Position numbers and translations under genes: made by a program. Below, in pieces: positions 7,509-15,949 of a DNA stretch of 64,000 bases (position 1 is its first letter; each line of letters begins with the position of its first letter). The notes below the pieces were generated by a model. The model ran no database searches. It was not told where the DNA came from and was given only the letters and a program-made list of their open reading frames with translations. This DNA is from Rhizobium sp. ASV8 (GTDB lineage Bacteria; Pseudomonadota; Alphaproteobacteria; Rhizobiales; Rhizobiaceae), in assembly GCF_016429255.1 (NCBI RefSeq), contig NZ_JAELUG010000011.1, positions 22,371 to 86,370 of the forward strand, read 5' to 3'.

Positions 7509-8309
7509 TTAGTCCTTGTCGTCTGGGTCGTCAGGCGGACACGGCCAGACGGCCGGCGCCTTCAACCACGTCGGCAGCTTGGTGGAACCGTCTCCACAGG
7601 CCAGATTGAGCTGGGCCTGCTGAAGGCCGGTCGCATTCGACAGATCGAGACCCTCGATGCGGGCCAGATACAGGAAGGCGCCGCTGAAGGAGACCGGCCC
7701 CTTCATCACAGCGCCGCCCAGCGTCGCGCGGGAGAGATTGGCGAATGAGAAATTCACATCCGAGAGAATAGCCTTGTCGAAGTCGGCGCGACCGAGCTCG
7801 GCCTTCTGAAAATCTGCGTTGGCAAGCTGAGCGCCGGCGAATTCGGCCCGCTGCAGCTCGGCATTCGCGAAGGACGCGCCGTTGACAGATGCGTTGCTGA
7901 AATCGGAGCGATAGGCCTCGATCCTCTTGAAGTTGGCGCCATCGGCCTTGGCGTTCTTCAGCCAGGCCCGCACGAGCGTCGCCTTCTCAAGGTTGGCCGA
8001 CGTCAGGTTGGCATCGCTGAGATCCGTGCTGTCGAAGTGAGCGCCAGCAAGATTGGCGCCGTGCAAATCGCTGTTCTGCAGCATGATGTTGGTCTTGCTG
8101 CATTTGCTCCAATCGAGGCCAGGCGCCGCGACATTGCCGCAATCGGCGGCGCGAAGAGCATTGGTGCTGGAGGCGAGGAGAAATCCGGTGCTCAGGGCCA
8201 AAATGCCGAAGCCCGTTGCCATCCCGAGCTTGCGAGCGATCGCGGTACGCGACCGACGGCGCAAATGTCCTTCGCCAGCCAATTGGACCGCTCGTTCAGC
8301 AAGACTCAT
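7509..8309 (-). CDS. Pentapeptide-repeat protein, membrane-anchored or exported
   Basis: A 266-residue protein. The N-terminal 50 residues are basic and then hydrophobic (GFGILALSTGFLLASS), consistent with a signal or anchor. A CGNVAAPGLDWSKC pair of cysteines follows. From about residue 75 to 230 there are tandem A(D/N)LxX-type pentapeptides, which fold into a right-handed quadrilateral beta helix. A final cysteine pair region (NLACGDG ... WPCPPD) closes the chain. Such proteins often act as scaffolds, and no function is assigned. The start at 8309 is backed by GGAGGG five bases upstream. Confidence 0.8.
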   Translation of the reverse strand: MSLAERAVQLAGEGHLRRRSRTAIARKLGMATGFGILALSTGFLLASSTNALRAADCGNVAAPGLDWSKCSKTNIMLQNSDLHGANLAGAHFDSTDLSDANLTSANLEKATLVRAWLKNAKADGANFKRIEAYRSDFSNASVNGASFANAELQRAEFAGAQLANADFQKAELGRADFDKAILSDVNFSFANLSRATLGGAVMKGPVSFSGAFLYLARIEGLDLSNATGLQQAQLNLACGDGSTKLPTWLKAPAVWPCPPDDPDDKD

Positions 8310-8562
8310 TCCATCCCTCCACATCGGCGCCCACAAGCCATTCCATGCCCGAGTCGGACGCGCTCCCACCCTTTGTATATCGTGATTTGTATGACAAAAA
8401 GAGCCGGTTTTGCAAAAGCATATCCGAACGGCAGCCGGATGCCGAGCTGGCAATCGAGAAGACGCCATGGTGGCTGGCGGATCAAGCGCAACCATTTTAA
8501 CGGTCGGGGCTGAGCATCTCGTTTTGGCTTGGAATTTTTTCGGGAAGATCGGTGTTTAGAAC

Positions 8563-8639
8563 TGGTCGGAGTGGAGTGATTCGAACACTCGACCCCCACG
8601 TCCCGAACGTGGTGCGCTACCAGACTGCGCTACACTCCG
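8563..8639 (-). tRNA. tRNA-Pro (anticodon CGG)
   Basis: Read on the minus strand, the acceptor arm CGGAGTG pairs with CACTCCG, followed by discriminator A and encoded CCA. The D-arm contains AGCGCAGTCTGGTAGCGC. The anticodon arm holds the loop TTCGGGA with anticodon CGG. The T-arm has GTTCGAATC. Length is 77 nt with CCA. It decodes CCG. Confidence 0.95.
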
Positions 8640-8943
8640 TGACCAGCGGCGCTTCTATAGACCAGCCATTTTTGATGCACAAGCACCAATTTCAAAAAAA
8701 GGCTTTGATTTTTGACGAAAAAATTACAGCGGCATCTGCCTAGAAAAACGGCAGGAAACCGGAACCGAAATTGCCGGCGTGCAAAAGACGCAACAGATCG
8801 ATTAAAATCCTTCTAGAACACGCGGATGGGAATTTTCTTTTGCCGGCTTTGGCGCTAAAGCCCTTAGCGGGACAGGTGGAAACGTCGTTGGACAGAGCGG
8901 CTTTCCGCAACCGAATGCGTGACAGAAGCTCAAGGACGACACG
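8640..8943. other. Intergenic region between tRNA-Pro and lipoprotein gene
   Basis: About 300 bp with A-rich stretches (for example at 8694-8735). It should hold the divergent promoters of tRNA-Pro and of the lipoprotein gene. I found no open frame with coding character, no RNA fold and no repeat that I can defend. Confidence 0.4.
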
Positions 8944-9372
8944 ATGAATATCCGCATGATGACCGCGGCGGGACTGTTGCTGGCGCTAGCCGGTTGCAGC
9001 ACCACAACCACGACGACAAAGACAGCAGTCATTCCGCTGCTCGCCAAGAACCCAGTTCAGGATCGCTGGCAAGGCCAGTCCGCAGGACGCTTCTTCGCGG
9101 CCTACGGCCCACCGCTCTCGGACCGCGACGACGGCGGCAACCGTGTCTACACCTGGCGCGGCGGCTACAAGAACGTCACCGTCAAGACCAAGGAAGGCAA
9201 GACGACCGGCAAGCGCTCCCTCAGCTGCAAGGCCGACATCGTCACCAACCAGAGCTACGAGATCCGCTCGGTCCGCATCCTCGGCGACCAGCCCGGTATC
9301 AGCGGCCCCTCCTATTGCGCCGAGCTTCTGGCGCCCGTGGAAAAAGCCGCGAAGGCCGACGACGCCGATTGA
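8944..9372 (+). CDS. Small secreted lipoprotein, unknown function
   Basis: A 142-residue protein with a type II signal peptide: MNIRMMTAAGLLLALAGC, lipobox LAGC with Cys18, then a Thr-only run that acts as a linker. The mature part has a motif-like FFAAYGPPLSDRDDGGNRVYTWRGGYK segment, and two cysteines (in LSCKAD and SYCAEL) that may form a disulfide. The YGPP...YTWRGG pattern resembles small alphaproteobacterial envelope proteins of unknown role. The ribosome-binding site is weak (AAGGACGACACG). It is flanked by two tRNA genes on the opposite strand. Confidence 0.75.
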   Translation: MNIRMMTAAGLLLALAGCSTTTTTTKTAVIPLLAKNPVQDRWQGQSAGRFFAAYGPPLSDRDDGGNRVYTWRGGYKNVTVKTKEGKTTGKRSLSCKADIVTNQSYEIRSVRILGDQPGISGPSYCAELLAPVEKAAKADDAD

Positions 9373-9543
9373 GGCCAAAGCTTCATCACGAGGAATACCA
9401 GCGGGCGGCCTGCAAGGGCCGCCTGTTATGTTTTTAAACCTCGGCCATTTGCTGACAGAAAATGCGGGGTCATTTTCGGCTAGCGCAAATCGGCGCCTTT
9501 GGATGAAACCTTATCGGCGGAAAAACACTGCGCTGAAGATGGA

Positions 9544-9618
9544 TGGCTGGGGCGCCAGGATTCGAACCTGGGAATGCCGGTACCAAAAACCGGTGCCTTA
9601 CCGCTTGGCGACGCCCCA
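9544..9618 (-). tRNA. tRNA-Gln (anticodon TTG)
   Basis: Minus-strand fold: acceptor TGGGGCG pairs with CGCCCCA, discriminator G, CCA encoded. Anticodon stem CCGGT/ACCGG holds loop TTTTGGT with anticodon TTG. The T-arm has GTTCGAATC. Length is 75 nt with CCA. It decodes CAA and, by wobble, CAG. Confidence 0.95.
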
Positions 9619-9776
9619 ACAAAGGAAATGGCTTCGATATCGGCCAAATCGGCGTCTGATTAGCAAAGGTCGCACCCGGCCACAATCACTAAGTTATACG
9701 TGAACGCATATTTCTGTGCGCTTTTCTGGCGGCTATGCTAGGTCTTGCTGCACTGCAATCCCAAGGAGAAGGCCCG

Positions 9777-10079
9777 ATGAGCCAATTTCGCGCCCGACCG
9801 CCGGCTGTTCCTACCGTGCTTCTTGATGACGCCGTCGTGCGCATTACGCGCTGGGACTTCGAGCCGGGCGCCGATACCGGACATCATGTTCATGGCCTTG
9901 GCTACGTCGTCGTGCCGATGACGGATTGTCAGTTCCTGCTGGAGGAGCCTGCCGGCAACCGCCGGGTCGATATCGCTCGGGGCGCCGCCTACCGCCGCGA
10001 GGCGGGTATCGAGCACAATGTCGTCAACGCCGGCTCGGAGCCGATGTCCTTTATCGAAATCGAATATAAGCAATCATGA
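9777..10079 (+). CDS. Single-domain cupin protein
   Basis: A 100-residue small beta-barrel (cupin_2-like). Cupin motif 1 is visible as GADTGHHVHGLGYVVVP, and motif 2 as the GIEHNVVNAGSEP region. His residues in HHVH and EHNV could bind a metal. AAGGAGAAGGCCCG precedes the ATG at 9777. The stop overlaps the start of the next gene (ATGA), so it is translated together with the metallo-hydrolase. Substrate unknown. Confidence 0.8.
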   Translation: MSQFRARPPAVPTVLLDDAVVRITRWDFEPGADTGHHVHGLGYVVVPMTDCQFLLEEPAGNRRVDIARGAAYRREAGIEHNVVNAGSEPMSFIEIEYKQS

Positions 10080-10984
10080 GCACGCCCGACTTCGACCTTG
10101 CCTTCGAGCCCGCTTACGGCCGGGCCGTTCCCATTGCGCCCGGCATCGAGCGGATGACGGTGAACAATCCCAGCGCGTTCACCTTTCACGGCACCAACAG
10201 CTATATCGTCGGCGGCTCGTCCGTTGCGGTCATCGACCCCGGTCCGGAGAACGAGGCGCATTTTACCAGCCTGATGGCGGCACTGAAGGGGCGCGAAGTT
10301 ACGCATATCTTCGTCAGCCATACGCACCGAGATCACTCGCCGCTCGCCAAGCGGCTGAAGGAGGCGACTGGAGCGCTCACTGTTGGCGAAGGGCCACATC
10401 GCTCCGCGCGCCCGCTTCATCAAGGCGAGGTCAATCCGTTTGCCGAAAGCTCCGATATGGAGTTCCAACCGGATATCGTGCTTGGCGACGGTCAAAGCGT
10501 CTCCGGAGACGGCTGGCAGATGACGGCGCTGCTGACGCCGGGCCACGCCGCCAATCACGCCTGCTTCGCGCTCGACGGCACCGGCATCGTGTTCTCCGCC
10601 GATCACGTCATGGCCTGGGCGACCTCGATCGTCGCGCCGCCGGATGGCTCGATGGCCGATTACATGGCCTCGCTGGAGAGGCTTCTGGCCCGCGAGGACC
10701 GGCTGTTCCTGCCCGGTCACGGTGGGCCAGTCGCGGAACCCGCGTCCTTCATGCGTGGGCTCAGAACCCATCGCCGCATGCGCGAGCGCGCCGTGCTGGA
10801 GCGTATCAAGGCCGGCGATCGGCAGATCCCCGACATGGTGAAAGCCATCTATCGCGATACGGATCCGCGGCTGCATGGCGCGGCGGCGCTTTCGGTGCTG
10901 GCGCATCTGGAAGATCTTGTCGAGAAAGGCCGGGTGGAAACCGATGGCCCGCCGGCACTGGCTGGAACCTATCGGCCGCTCTGA
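10076..10984 (+). CDS. Metallo-beta-lactamase-fold hydrolase, LACTB2-like
   Basis: A 302-residue hydrolase with the binuclear metal motif SHTHRDHSP (HxHxDH), then TPGHAANHACF, SADHVMAW and LPGHGGP, the other metal ligands. The C-terminal 80 residues (LRTHRRMRERAVLERI onwards) form a helical winged-helix-like region, as in LACTB2/glyoxalase II relatives. Members act as thioesterases or endoribonucleases, and substrate cannot be assigned here. It overlaps the cupin gene by 4 bp and ends 6 bp from the convergent DUF1499 gene. Confidence 0.88.
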   Translation: MSTPDFDLAFEPAYGRAVPIAPGIERMTVNNPSAFTFHGTNSYIVGGSSVAVIDPGPENEAHFTSLMAALKGREVTHIFVSHTHRDHSPLAKRLKEATGALTVGEGPHRSARPLHQGEVNPFAESSDMEFQPDIVLGDGQSVSGDGWQMTALLTPGHAANHACFALDGTGIVFSADHVMAWATSIVAPPDGSMADYMASLERLLAREDRLFLPGHGGPVAEPASFMRGLRTHRRMRERAVLERIKAGDRQIPDMVKAIYRDTDPRLHGAAALSVLAHLEDLVEKGRVETDGPPALAGTYRPL

Positions 10985-10990
10985 ACGACT

Positions 10991-11926
10991 TCAGCTGCCG
11001 GCGATGCCGAGCAATTCCGCATCGAGCGCCTTCAAAAAACTGTCCGCCGCATCGGCGCTGACACCAAGATCATTCTGACCGTAGCGGGAGGCGACGCGAA
11101 TATCGACGAGCGTCGTCTCAGATTCCTCGCGGATCCGGATCAACACATCGCACGGCAGACCGAAAATGCGCGTGCGCATCTCGCCCTGGAGGATGACATC
11201 GGTGTTCTGACGGATGAGATCGGCAACGCCGTCGCGGAAGGGACGCGGCGTCGGCACGGGGATGAAATCCGGGACATCGCCGACGGCCGTGTCATTCTGT
11301 GTCGGGGCAGTGTGTTGAAGACGCGTGCGGCGTTTGGCCTTCACAGCGCCGTTCGGATCGGCCACATCAGCCCCTTCCGCCTTGACGATAGTGATGTGAT
11401 TATCCCGCGCGACCTTGCGCACTGCCTCGAGCACACGGTCGGCCGCTCCTTCATATCGGCGGCTGATGAGGGCCGGATAGGCATCGAACTGCGCTTCGCG
11501 CTCCCCTTGCGTTACCAAATGGCGTGGCGGCAGCCAGATCTGTCTGGCATCGGGCGGCGCAAGCCATTCCGGCGGGTCATTGAGATCGGTCGAAACCTCG
11601 TAAATCGGCGGGCGGCTCCAATAGCGCTCGGCGCCGAAGCCGAAAATGGCAAGCGGCACGGCGGCATAGACGATTGCCTTGACGGCCGAGACACCGCCAA
11701 AGGCGGCACTTTGCCAAAGCTGGGCAAGACCGATGGCCGCAAGCAGCAGCGCAACCGCCGCACATGCCGCCGAGATCAGCATCAGCAGCACGAAATAAGG
11801 CATTTCCAGCGGCCCGAAGCGATGGCCGATCAGCGTCACTCCGCAGAGCACCAGGGCAAAGGCGGCAATGAGACGCGCGGCGCGGGCAGCATGTGAAACG
11901 GGACGGTCGAAACGAATGGTCATCAA
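10991..11926 (-). CDS. DUF1499 membrane protein
   Basis: A 311-residue protein. Three hydrophobic segments occupy about residues 15-110, followed by a soluble DUF1499 domain. The family's C-terminal signature is visible as RTRIFGLPCDVLIRI ... TLVDIRVASRYGQNDLGVSADA. DUF1499 proteins are widespread and uncharacterised. A second Met is at codon 2, so the start may be 11923. It converges with the metallo-hydrolase gene with almost no gap. Confidence 0.82.
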   Translation of the reverse strand: MMTIRFDRPVSHAARAARLIAAFALVLCGVTLIGHRFGPLEMPYFVLLMLISAACAAVALLLAAIGLAQLWQSAAFGGVSAVKAIVYAAVPLAIFGFGAERYWSRPPIYEVSTDLNDPPEWLAPPDARQIWLPPRHLVTQGEREAQFDAYPALISRRYEGAADRVLEAVRKVARDNHITIVKAEGADVADPNGAVKAKRRTRLQHTAPTQNDTAVGDVPDFIPVPTPRPFRDGVADLIRQNTDVILQGEMRTRIFGLPCDVLIRIREESETTLVDIRVASRYGQNDLGVSADAADSFLKALDAELLGIAGS

Positions 11927-12156
11927 GGGCTCGTCGGCGCGTCGGATCGGAAGCCGGATGCACCGAATCCCGGATAAGTGATCCCTGTTTAAAGCAAGAA
12001 ATGATGAAAATAAATCTTAAGTCATGCCATGTGCGAGCGCCGCCTTGCCAAAACCGAACCCCGCGATAGATAGGCCCAAAATGTGAGCGCTTGCTTAAAT
12101 TCCCTAAAAAGGCCATTCTTAGGCGTTTTATCGAGGCTTTGAAGGGACTTGATGAG

Positions 12157-12582
12157 ATGGAATCGATGTTTTCTCAAGAGATCGCCGCCCAGCCGCTGCC
12201 GAGTGCGGCCATTGCCGCGGCGGACGCTACAGACCCGGTCCTGCCGCTTGAGCTTCTCGAACTGGAGCTCTCCCTCGAAGGCTTTTCCGGTGGCGAGCCC
12301 TCGTTCTGCGAAGCCGTACGGCAGGCGGCATCCGCCGTGCGCGGCGACTTCCTGTTCGATCTTCCCGCCACAGGACTGATCTCCGATTGCCGCCGCCTGG
12401 CGGTTATCAGGATTCCGGAAGGGGATGCGACGATGCGCACGCTCTTTGCGGCGCTGGATGAAGATGGGGCCGAAATCCGCCTGCTGCAGCCGGATGAGGA
12501 AACAGAGCACCTTTTGCGCTTCGCCGACGCCTTCGTGAACCTGCTGCAACGGCTGCCGGGAAAACCGAAAGAAGACGCCTAG
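12157..12582 (+). CDS. Hypothetical acidic protein
   Basis: A 141-residue protein I do not recognise. It is Leu/Glu/Ala-rich and acidic, predicted soluble and mostly alpha/beta, with no signal peptide. The ATG at 12157 has AAGGGA 12 nt upstream, while ATG 12166 or TTG 12091 are alternatives. GC-rich third positions along the whole frame argue that it is real. It stands alone, divergent from DUF1499. Confidence 0.55.
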   Translation: MESMFSQEIAAQPLPSAAIAAADATDPVLPLELLELELSLEGFSGGEPSFCEAVRQAASAVRGDFLFDLPATGLISDCRRLAVIRIPEGDATMRTLFAALDEDGAEIRLLQPDEETEHLLRFADAFVNLLQRLPGKPKEDA

Positions 12583-12585
12583 CGT

Positions 12586-12640
12586 ATTTCCGCGCTGACG
12601 CATTCCTGATGGAAAGCAATTGCGCACTTTTTCCGGAGCC
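12586..12640. repeat. Fragment of dispersed intergenic repeat
   Basis: Contains GACGCATTCC followed by GGAAAGCAATTGCGCACTTTTTCCGG. It shares the GCGCACTTTTCC core with the other copies in this window. It appears to be a short, degenerate remnant directly after the preceding stop codon. Confidence 0.4.
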
Positions 12641-12739
12641 GCTGCCGGCATCCCAGCCTGCGGCGATGACAACCCTTTCGCGCCATGACGCGCGGCGCTA
12701 TAATCCGTCTTTGCATATCTGCATTCGGGACATCAAGTC

Positions 12740-13021
12740 ATGCGTATCACCGCTTCCATCCTCTATCTCCTCGCCATCACCTTCGTGCTTTCGTCGTGCC
12801 AGACGGCCGAGGAAATCCGAGCGGCCGATGAGGCCAGATGCGGCGGTTACGGCTTCCGGCGCGGCAGCGAAAATTTCGCAAATTGCCTGATGAACCAGGA
12901 TCTTAGCCGACGCGCCGATCAGCGGGCGTTCATGGAAAGCAACGATGATTTCTTCTGGGGGCCGACCGTCGTCGTCGGAGGTCCAGGATACTACTATCAT
13001 CGCGGCTACTGGCGCCGCTGA
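12740..13021 (+). CDS. Small lipoprotein with Gly/Tyr-rich tail
   Basis: A 93-residue protein with a type II signal peptide (LYLLAITFVLSSC, lipobox LSSC, Cys20). The mature part contains Cys residues in EARCGGYGF and FANCLMNQD, a spacing seen in many small rhizobial lipoproteins. The C-terminal tail is VVVGGPGYYYHRGYWRR. The pattern GxGxxxGSxxFxxCxM resembles a common alphaproteobacterial lipoprotein family of unknown role. Confidence in the gene is good; function is unknown. Confidence 0.72.
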   Translation: MRITASILYLLAITFVLSSCQTAEEIRAADEARCGGYGFRRGSENFANCLMNQDLSRRADQRAFMESNDDFFWGPTVVVGGPGYYYHRGYWRR

Positions 13022-13075
13022 CGATCGCTGGATCGGTTCAACCCTTCGAGATATATCCGAGCGAAATCGACGTCA

Positions 13076-15742
13076 TCACGCGCGCGCCTTGATTGCCGCC
13101 TGCGCCGCCGCAAGTCGTGCAATCGGCACGCGGAAGGGCGAGCACGACACATAGTCCAGCCCGATATCCTCGCAAAAATGGATCGAGGCGGGATCGCCGC
13201 CATGTTCGCCGCAAATCCCCAGCTTCATGTCGTTGCGCGTGCGTCGGCCGCGCTCGGCGGCAATGCGGATCAGCTCCCCTACCCCATCGAAATCGAGCGA
13301 GATGAACGGATCGTGCTCGATGATGCCCTTGCGTTGATAAGTGGGGATGAAAGCGGCAGCGTCGTCGCGCGATATGCCGAAGGTCGTCTGCGTAAGGTCG
13401 TTGGTGCCGAAGGAGAAGAATTCGGCTGCCTCGGCGATGATATGGGCACGCAGGGCGGCGCGCGGCAACTCGATCATCGTACCGACGAGATAGTCTATCT
13501 TCATCATGGCTTCGGTCATGACGGCGCGCGCCACTTCGTCGATCCGGGCCTTGACGTAGTCCAGCTCCGAGCGCAGGCCGACGAGCGGCACCATGATCTC
13601 GGGCACGACCGGAGCGCCGGTTTCGCGTGCGGCAAGAACCGCCGCCTCGAAGATCGCGCGAGCCTGCATCTCGACGATCTCCGGATAGGAAATCGCCAGG
13701 CGACAACCGCGATGGCCTAGCATCGGATTGAACTCATGCAAGGCATCGACGCGCTGACGCAATATCGCCGGCTCCATGCCCATGCTGCCGGCAACCTCGG
13801 CGATCTCCTCATCGGTCTTCGGCAGGAATTCGTGAAGCGGCGGATCGAGCAGGCGGATTGTGACCGGCAGGCCGTGCATGATGGTGAAAAGGGCGGTGAA
13901 ATCGAGCCGCTGCATGGGCATCAGCTTGGCAAGTGCCGCGCGGCGCCCGGCCTCGTCTTCAGCCAGAATCATCTCGCGCATCACATGGATGCGGTCGCCC
14001 TCGAAGAACATATGTTCGGTTCGGCAAAGCCCGATGCCTTCGGCGCCAAACGAGCGGGCGGCCCGCGCATCGGCCGGCGTATCGGCATTGGTGCGCACTG
14101 TCATGCGGCGGGACCGATCGGCCCAGACCATGATGCGTCCGAAATCGCCCGACAGTTCCGGCTGGATCATCGGCACTTCGCCCTTCAGTACCTGGCCTGT
14201 CGAACCGTCGATGGTGATGATGTCGCCCTTGGTCAGGGTGACGCCGATGCCGATCAGCTTCTCGTTGCGCATGTCGATACGCATGGTGCCGGCACCCACG
14301 ACGCACGGAATGCCCATGCCGCGGGCGACAACGGCCGCATGGCTGGTCATGCCGCCGCGCGTCGTCAGGATCGCTTCGGCAGCATGCATGCCGTGAATGT
14401 CTTCCGGGCTGGTTTCGATGCGCACGAGGATGGCTTTACGGCCCTCCTCCTCGGCAACGATCGCCTCCTCGGCGGTAAACACGATTTCGCCGGTGGCCGC
14501 GCCGGGCGAAGCGGGCAGGCCCGAACCAATGACCTCGCGGCGAACGCGCGGGTCGATCGTCGGATGCAGCAGCTGATCGAGCGTCATCGGATCGATGCGA
14601 GCCACGGCTTCATCCTCCGTGATCACCCCCTCGTCGACCATATCGACGGCAATCTTCATCGCCGCCTTGGTGGTTCGCTTGCCGGATCGCGTCTGCAGCA
14701 TCCAGAGCTTGCCGCGCTCGATGGTGAACTCCAGATCCTGAACGTCGCGATAATGTGCTTCCAATTGCGCACAGATACTCCGGAACTCAAGGAAAGCTTC
14801 CGGCATCAGCTTTTCCATCGACGGCCGCTCGTAACCCGAGGCGATGCGGGCGGCCTCCGTGATGCTCTGCGGCGTGCGAATACCGGCGACGACATCCTCA
14901 CCCTGCGCGTTGACGAGGAATTCGCCGTAAAGCTCCTTCTCGCCCGTCGACGGGTTGCGGGTGAAGGCGACCCCGGTTGCCGAGGAATTGCCGAGATTGC
15001 CAAAGACCATCGCCTGAATGTTGACAGCGGTGCCCCAAGCTTCCGGAATGTTGTGCAGATGACGATAGGTGACGGCGCGGGCATTCATCCAGCTGGAAAA
15101 GACAGCGGAGACGGCACCCCAGAGCTGCACCTCCGGATCCTGCGGGAAGGCTTCGCCCAACTCCTCCTCGATCACGGACTTGTAGATCGAAACGACGTGC
15201 TGCCATTCGACCGCGGTCAGGTCCGTGTCGAACTCATGGCCGAACCGGGCTTTTTCGTCCTCGAGGATTTCCTCGAAAATCTCGTTGTCGAGACCCATGA
15301 CGACGTCGGCATACATCTGGATGAAGCGACGATAGCTGTCCCAGGCGAAACGGGCGTCGCCGGCATCGTGGCCGAGCGCCTGCACCGTCGTGTCGTTGAG
15401 ACCCAGGTTGAGAACGGTATCCATCATGCCGGGCATGGAAGCACGACCGCCGGAGCGCACGGAGACCAGCAGCGGTCGCTCCGTATCGCCGAATTTGCGG
15501 CCGGTAATGGCCTCCATCTGCTTGAGGCCCTGCATCACCTGCGGCTTCAGCTCGTCGGAGACTTTGCGTCCGTTTTTATAATAGGAAGTGCAGGCGTCGC
15601 AGACAATCGTCAGTCCCGGAGGAACCGGCAGGCCGAGACTGCACATTTCGGCAAGGTTCGCGCCTTTGCCGCCGAGCCTCTCAAAGTCTCCCGCGCCGCC
15701 CTCGGCTTTGCCGTCGCCGAATGTATAAACCCACTTCGTCAT
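13076..15742 (-). CDS. ppdK: Pyruvate, phosphate dikinase
   Basis: Interconverts pyruvate + ATP + Pi and PEP + AMP + PPi, linking glycolysis and gluconeogenesis. The product has 888 residues, the usual size. An N-terminal nucleotide-binding domain (GGKGANLAEM, VSVRSGGRASMPGMMDTVLNLG) is followed by the phosphohistidine domain with TRGGMTSHAAVVARG (catalytic His near residue 465, regulatory Thr two before it). The C-terminal PEP-binding TIM barrel has GFNPMLGHRGCRL-like FNPMLGHRGCRL and GICGEHGGDP with the catalytic Cys. The start at 15742 follows GGACGGGACA. A long hairpin lies about 90 bp upstream. The gene is alone in its transcription unit. Confidence 0.97.
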   Translation of the reverse strand: MTKWVYTFGDGKAEGGAGDFERLGGKGANLAEMCSLGLPVPPGLTIVCDACTSYYKNGRKVSDELKPQVMQGLKQMEAITGRKFGDTERPLLVSVRSGGRASMPGMMDTVLNLGLNDTTVQALGHDAGDARFAWDSYRRFIQMYADVVMGLDNEIFEEILEDEKARFGHEFDTDLTAVEWQHVVSIYKSVIEEELGEAFPQDPEVQLWGAVSAVFSSWMNARAVTYRHLHNIPEAWGTAVNIQAMVFGNLGNSSATGVAFTRNPSTGEKELYGEFLVNAQGEDVVAGIRTPQSITEAARIASGYERPSMEKLMPEAFLEFRSICAQLEAHYRDVQDLEFTIERGKLWMLQTRSGKRTTKAAMKIAVDMVDEGVITEDEAVARIDPMTLDQLLHPTIDPRVRREVIGSGLPASPGAATGEIVFTAEEAIVAEEEGRKAILVRIETSPEDIHGMHAAEAILTTRGGMTSHAAVVARGMGIPCVVGAGTMRIDMRNEKLIGIGVTLTKGDIITIDGSTGQVLKGEVPMIQPELSGDFGRIMVWADRSRRMTVRTNADTPADARAARSFGAEGIGLCRTEHMFFEGDRIHVMREMILAEDEAGRRAALAKLMPMQRLDFTALFTIMHGLPVTIRLLDPPLHEFLPKTDEEIAEVAGSMGMEPAILRQRVDALHEFNPMLGHRGCRLAISYPEIVEMQARAIFEAAVLAARETGAPVVPEIMVPLVGLRSELDYVKARIDEVARAVMTEAMMKIDYLVGTMIELPRAALRAHIIAEAAEFFSFGTNDLTQTTFGISRDDAAAFIPTYQRKGIIEHDPFISLDFDGVGELIRIAAERGRRTRNDMKLGICGEHGGDPASIHFCEDIGLDYVSCSPFRVPIARLAAAQAAIKARA

Positions 15743-15832
15743 TGTCCCGTCCAACTCCCGAGGCTGAACTTAATTCATTGAGCGACAAATGAAAATCGAC
15801 AAATGCGGCGGAATGTTGCATTGCACAATAAA

Positions 15833-15890
15833 TATGGCCCGCAAGCCATGGAATTCAATCGATTGATTGGAATCCATGGCTTGCGGGCCA
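15833..15890. repeat. 58-nt near-perfect hairpin between CorC-like gene and ppdK
   Basis: Arms 15833-15851 and 15872-15890 are exact reverse complements (19 bp, starting ATGGCCCGCAAGCC). Inside them another seven pairs form after one A-A mismatch, closing on a GATT loop at 15860-15863. There is no T run on either side, so it does not look like a normal terminator. It sits 60 bp after the CorC-like stop and 90 bp before the ppdK start. Confidence 0.8.
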
Positions 15891-15949
15891 TTTCGGATGC
15901 GAGAAAGAGACCGGCTCGAACGAGCGGCTCACCACCCACAGATCGGTGC

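Noticed and set aside
13736..15781. A 681-codon open frame on the + strand opposite ppdK
   Set aside because: Antisense shadow of ppdK, with no ribosome-binding site and a composition (His/Arg/Gly-rich) unlike real proteins.
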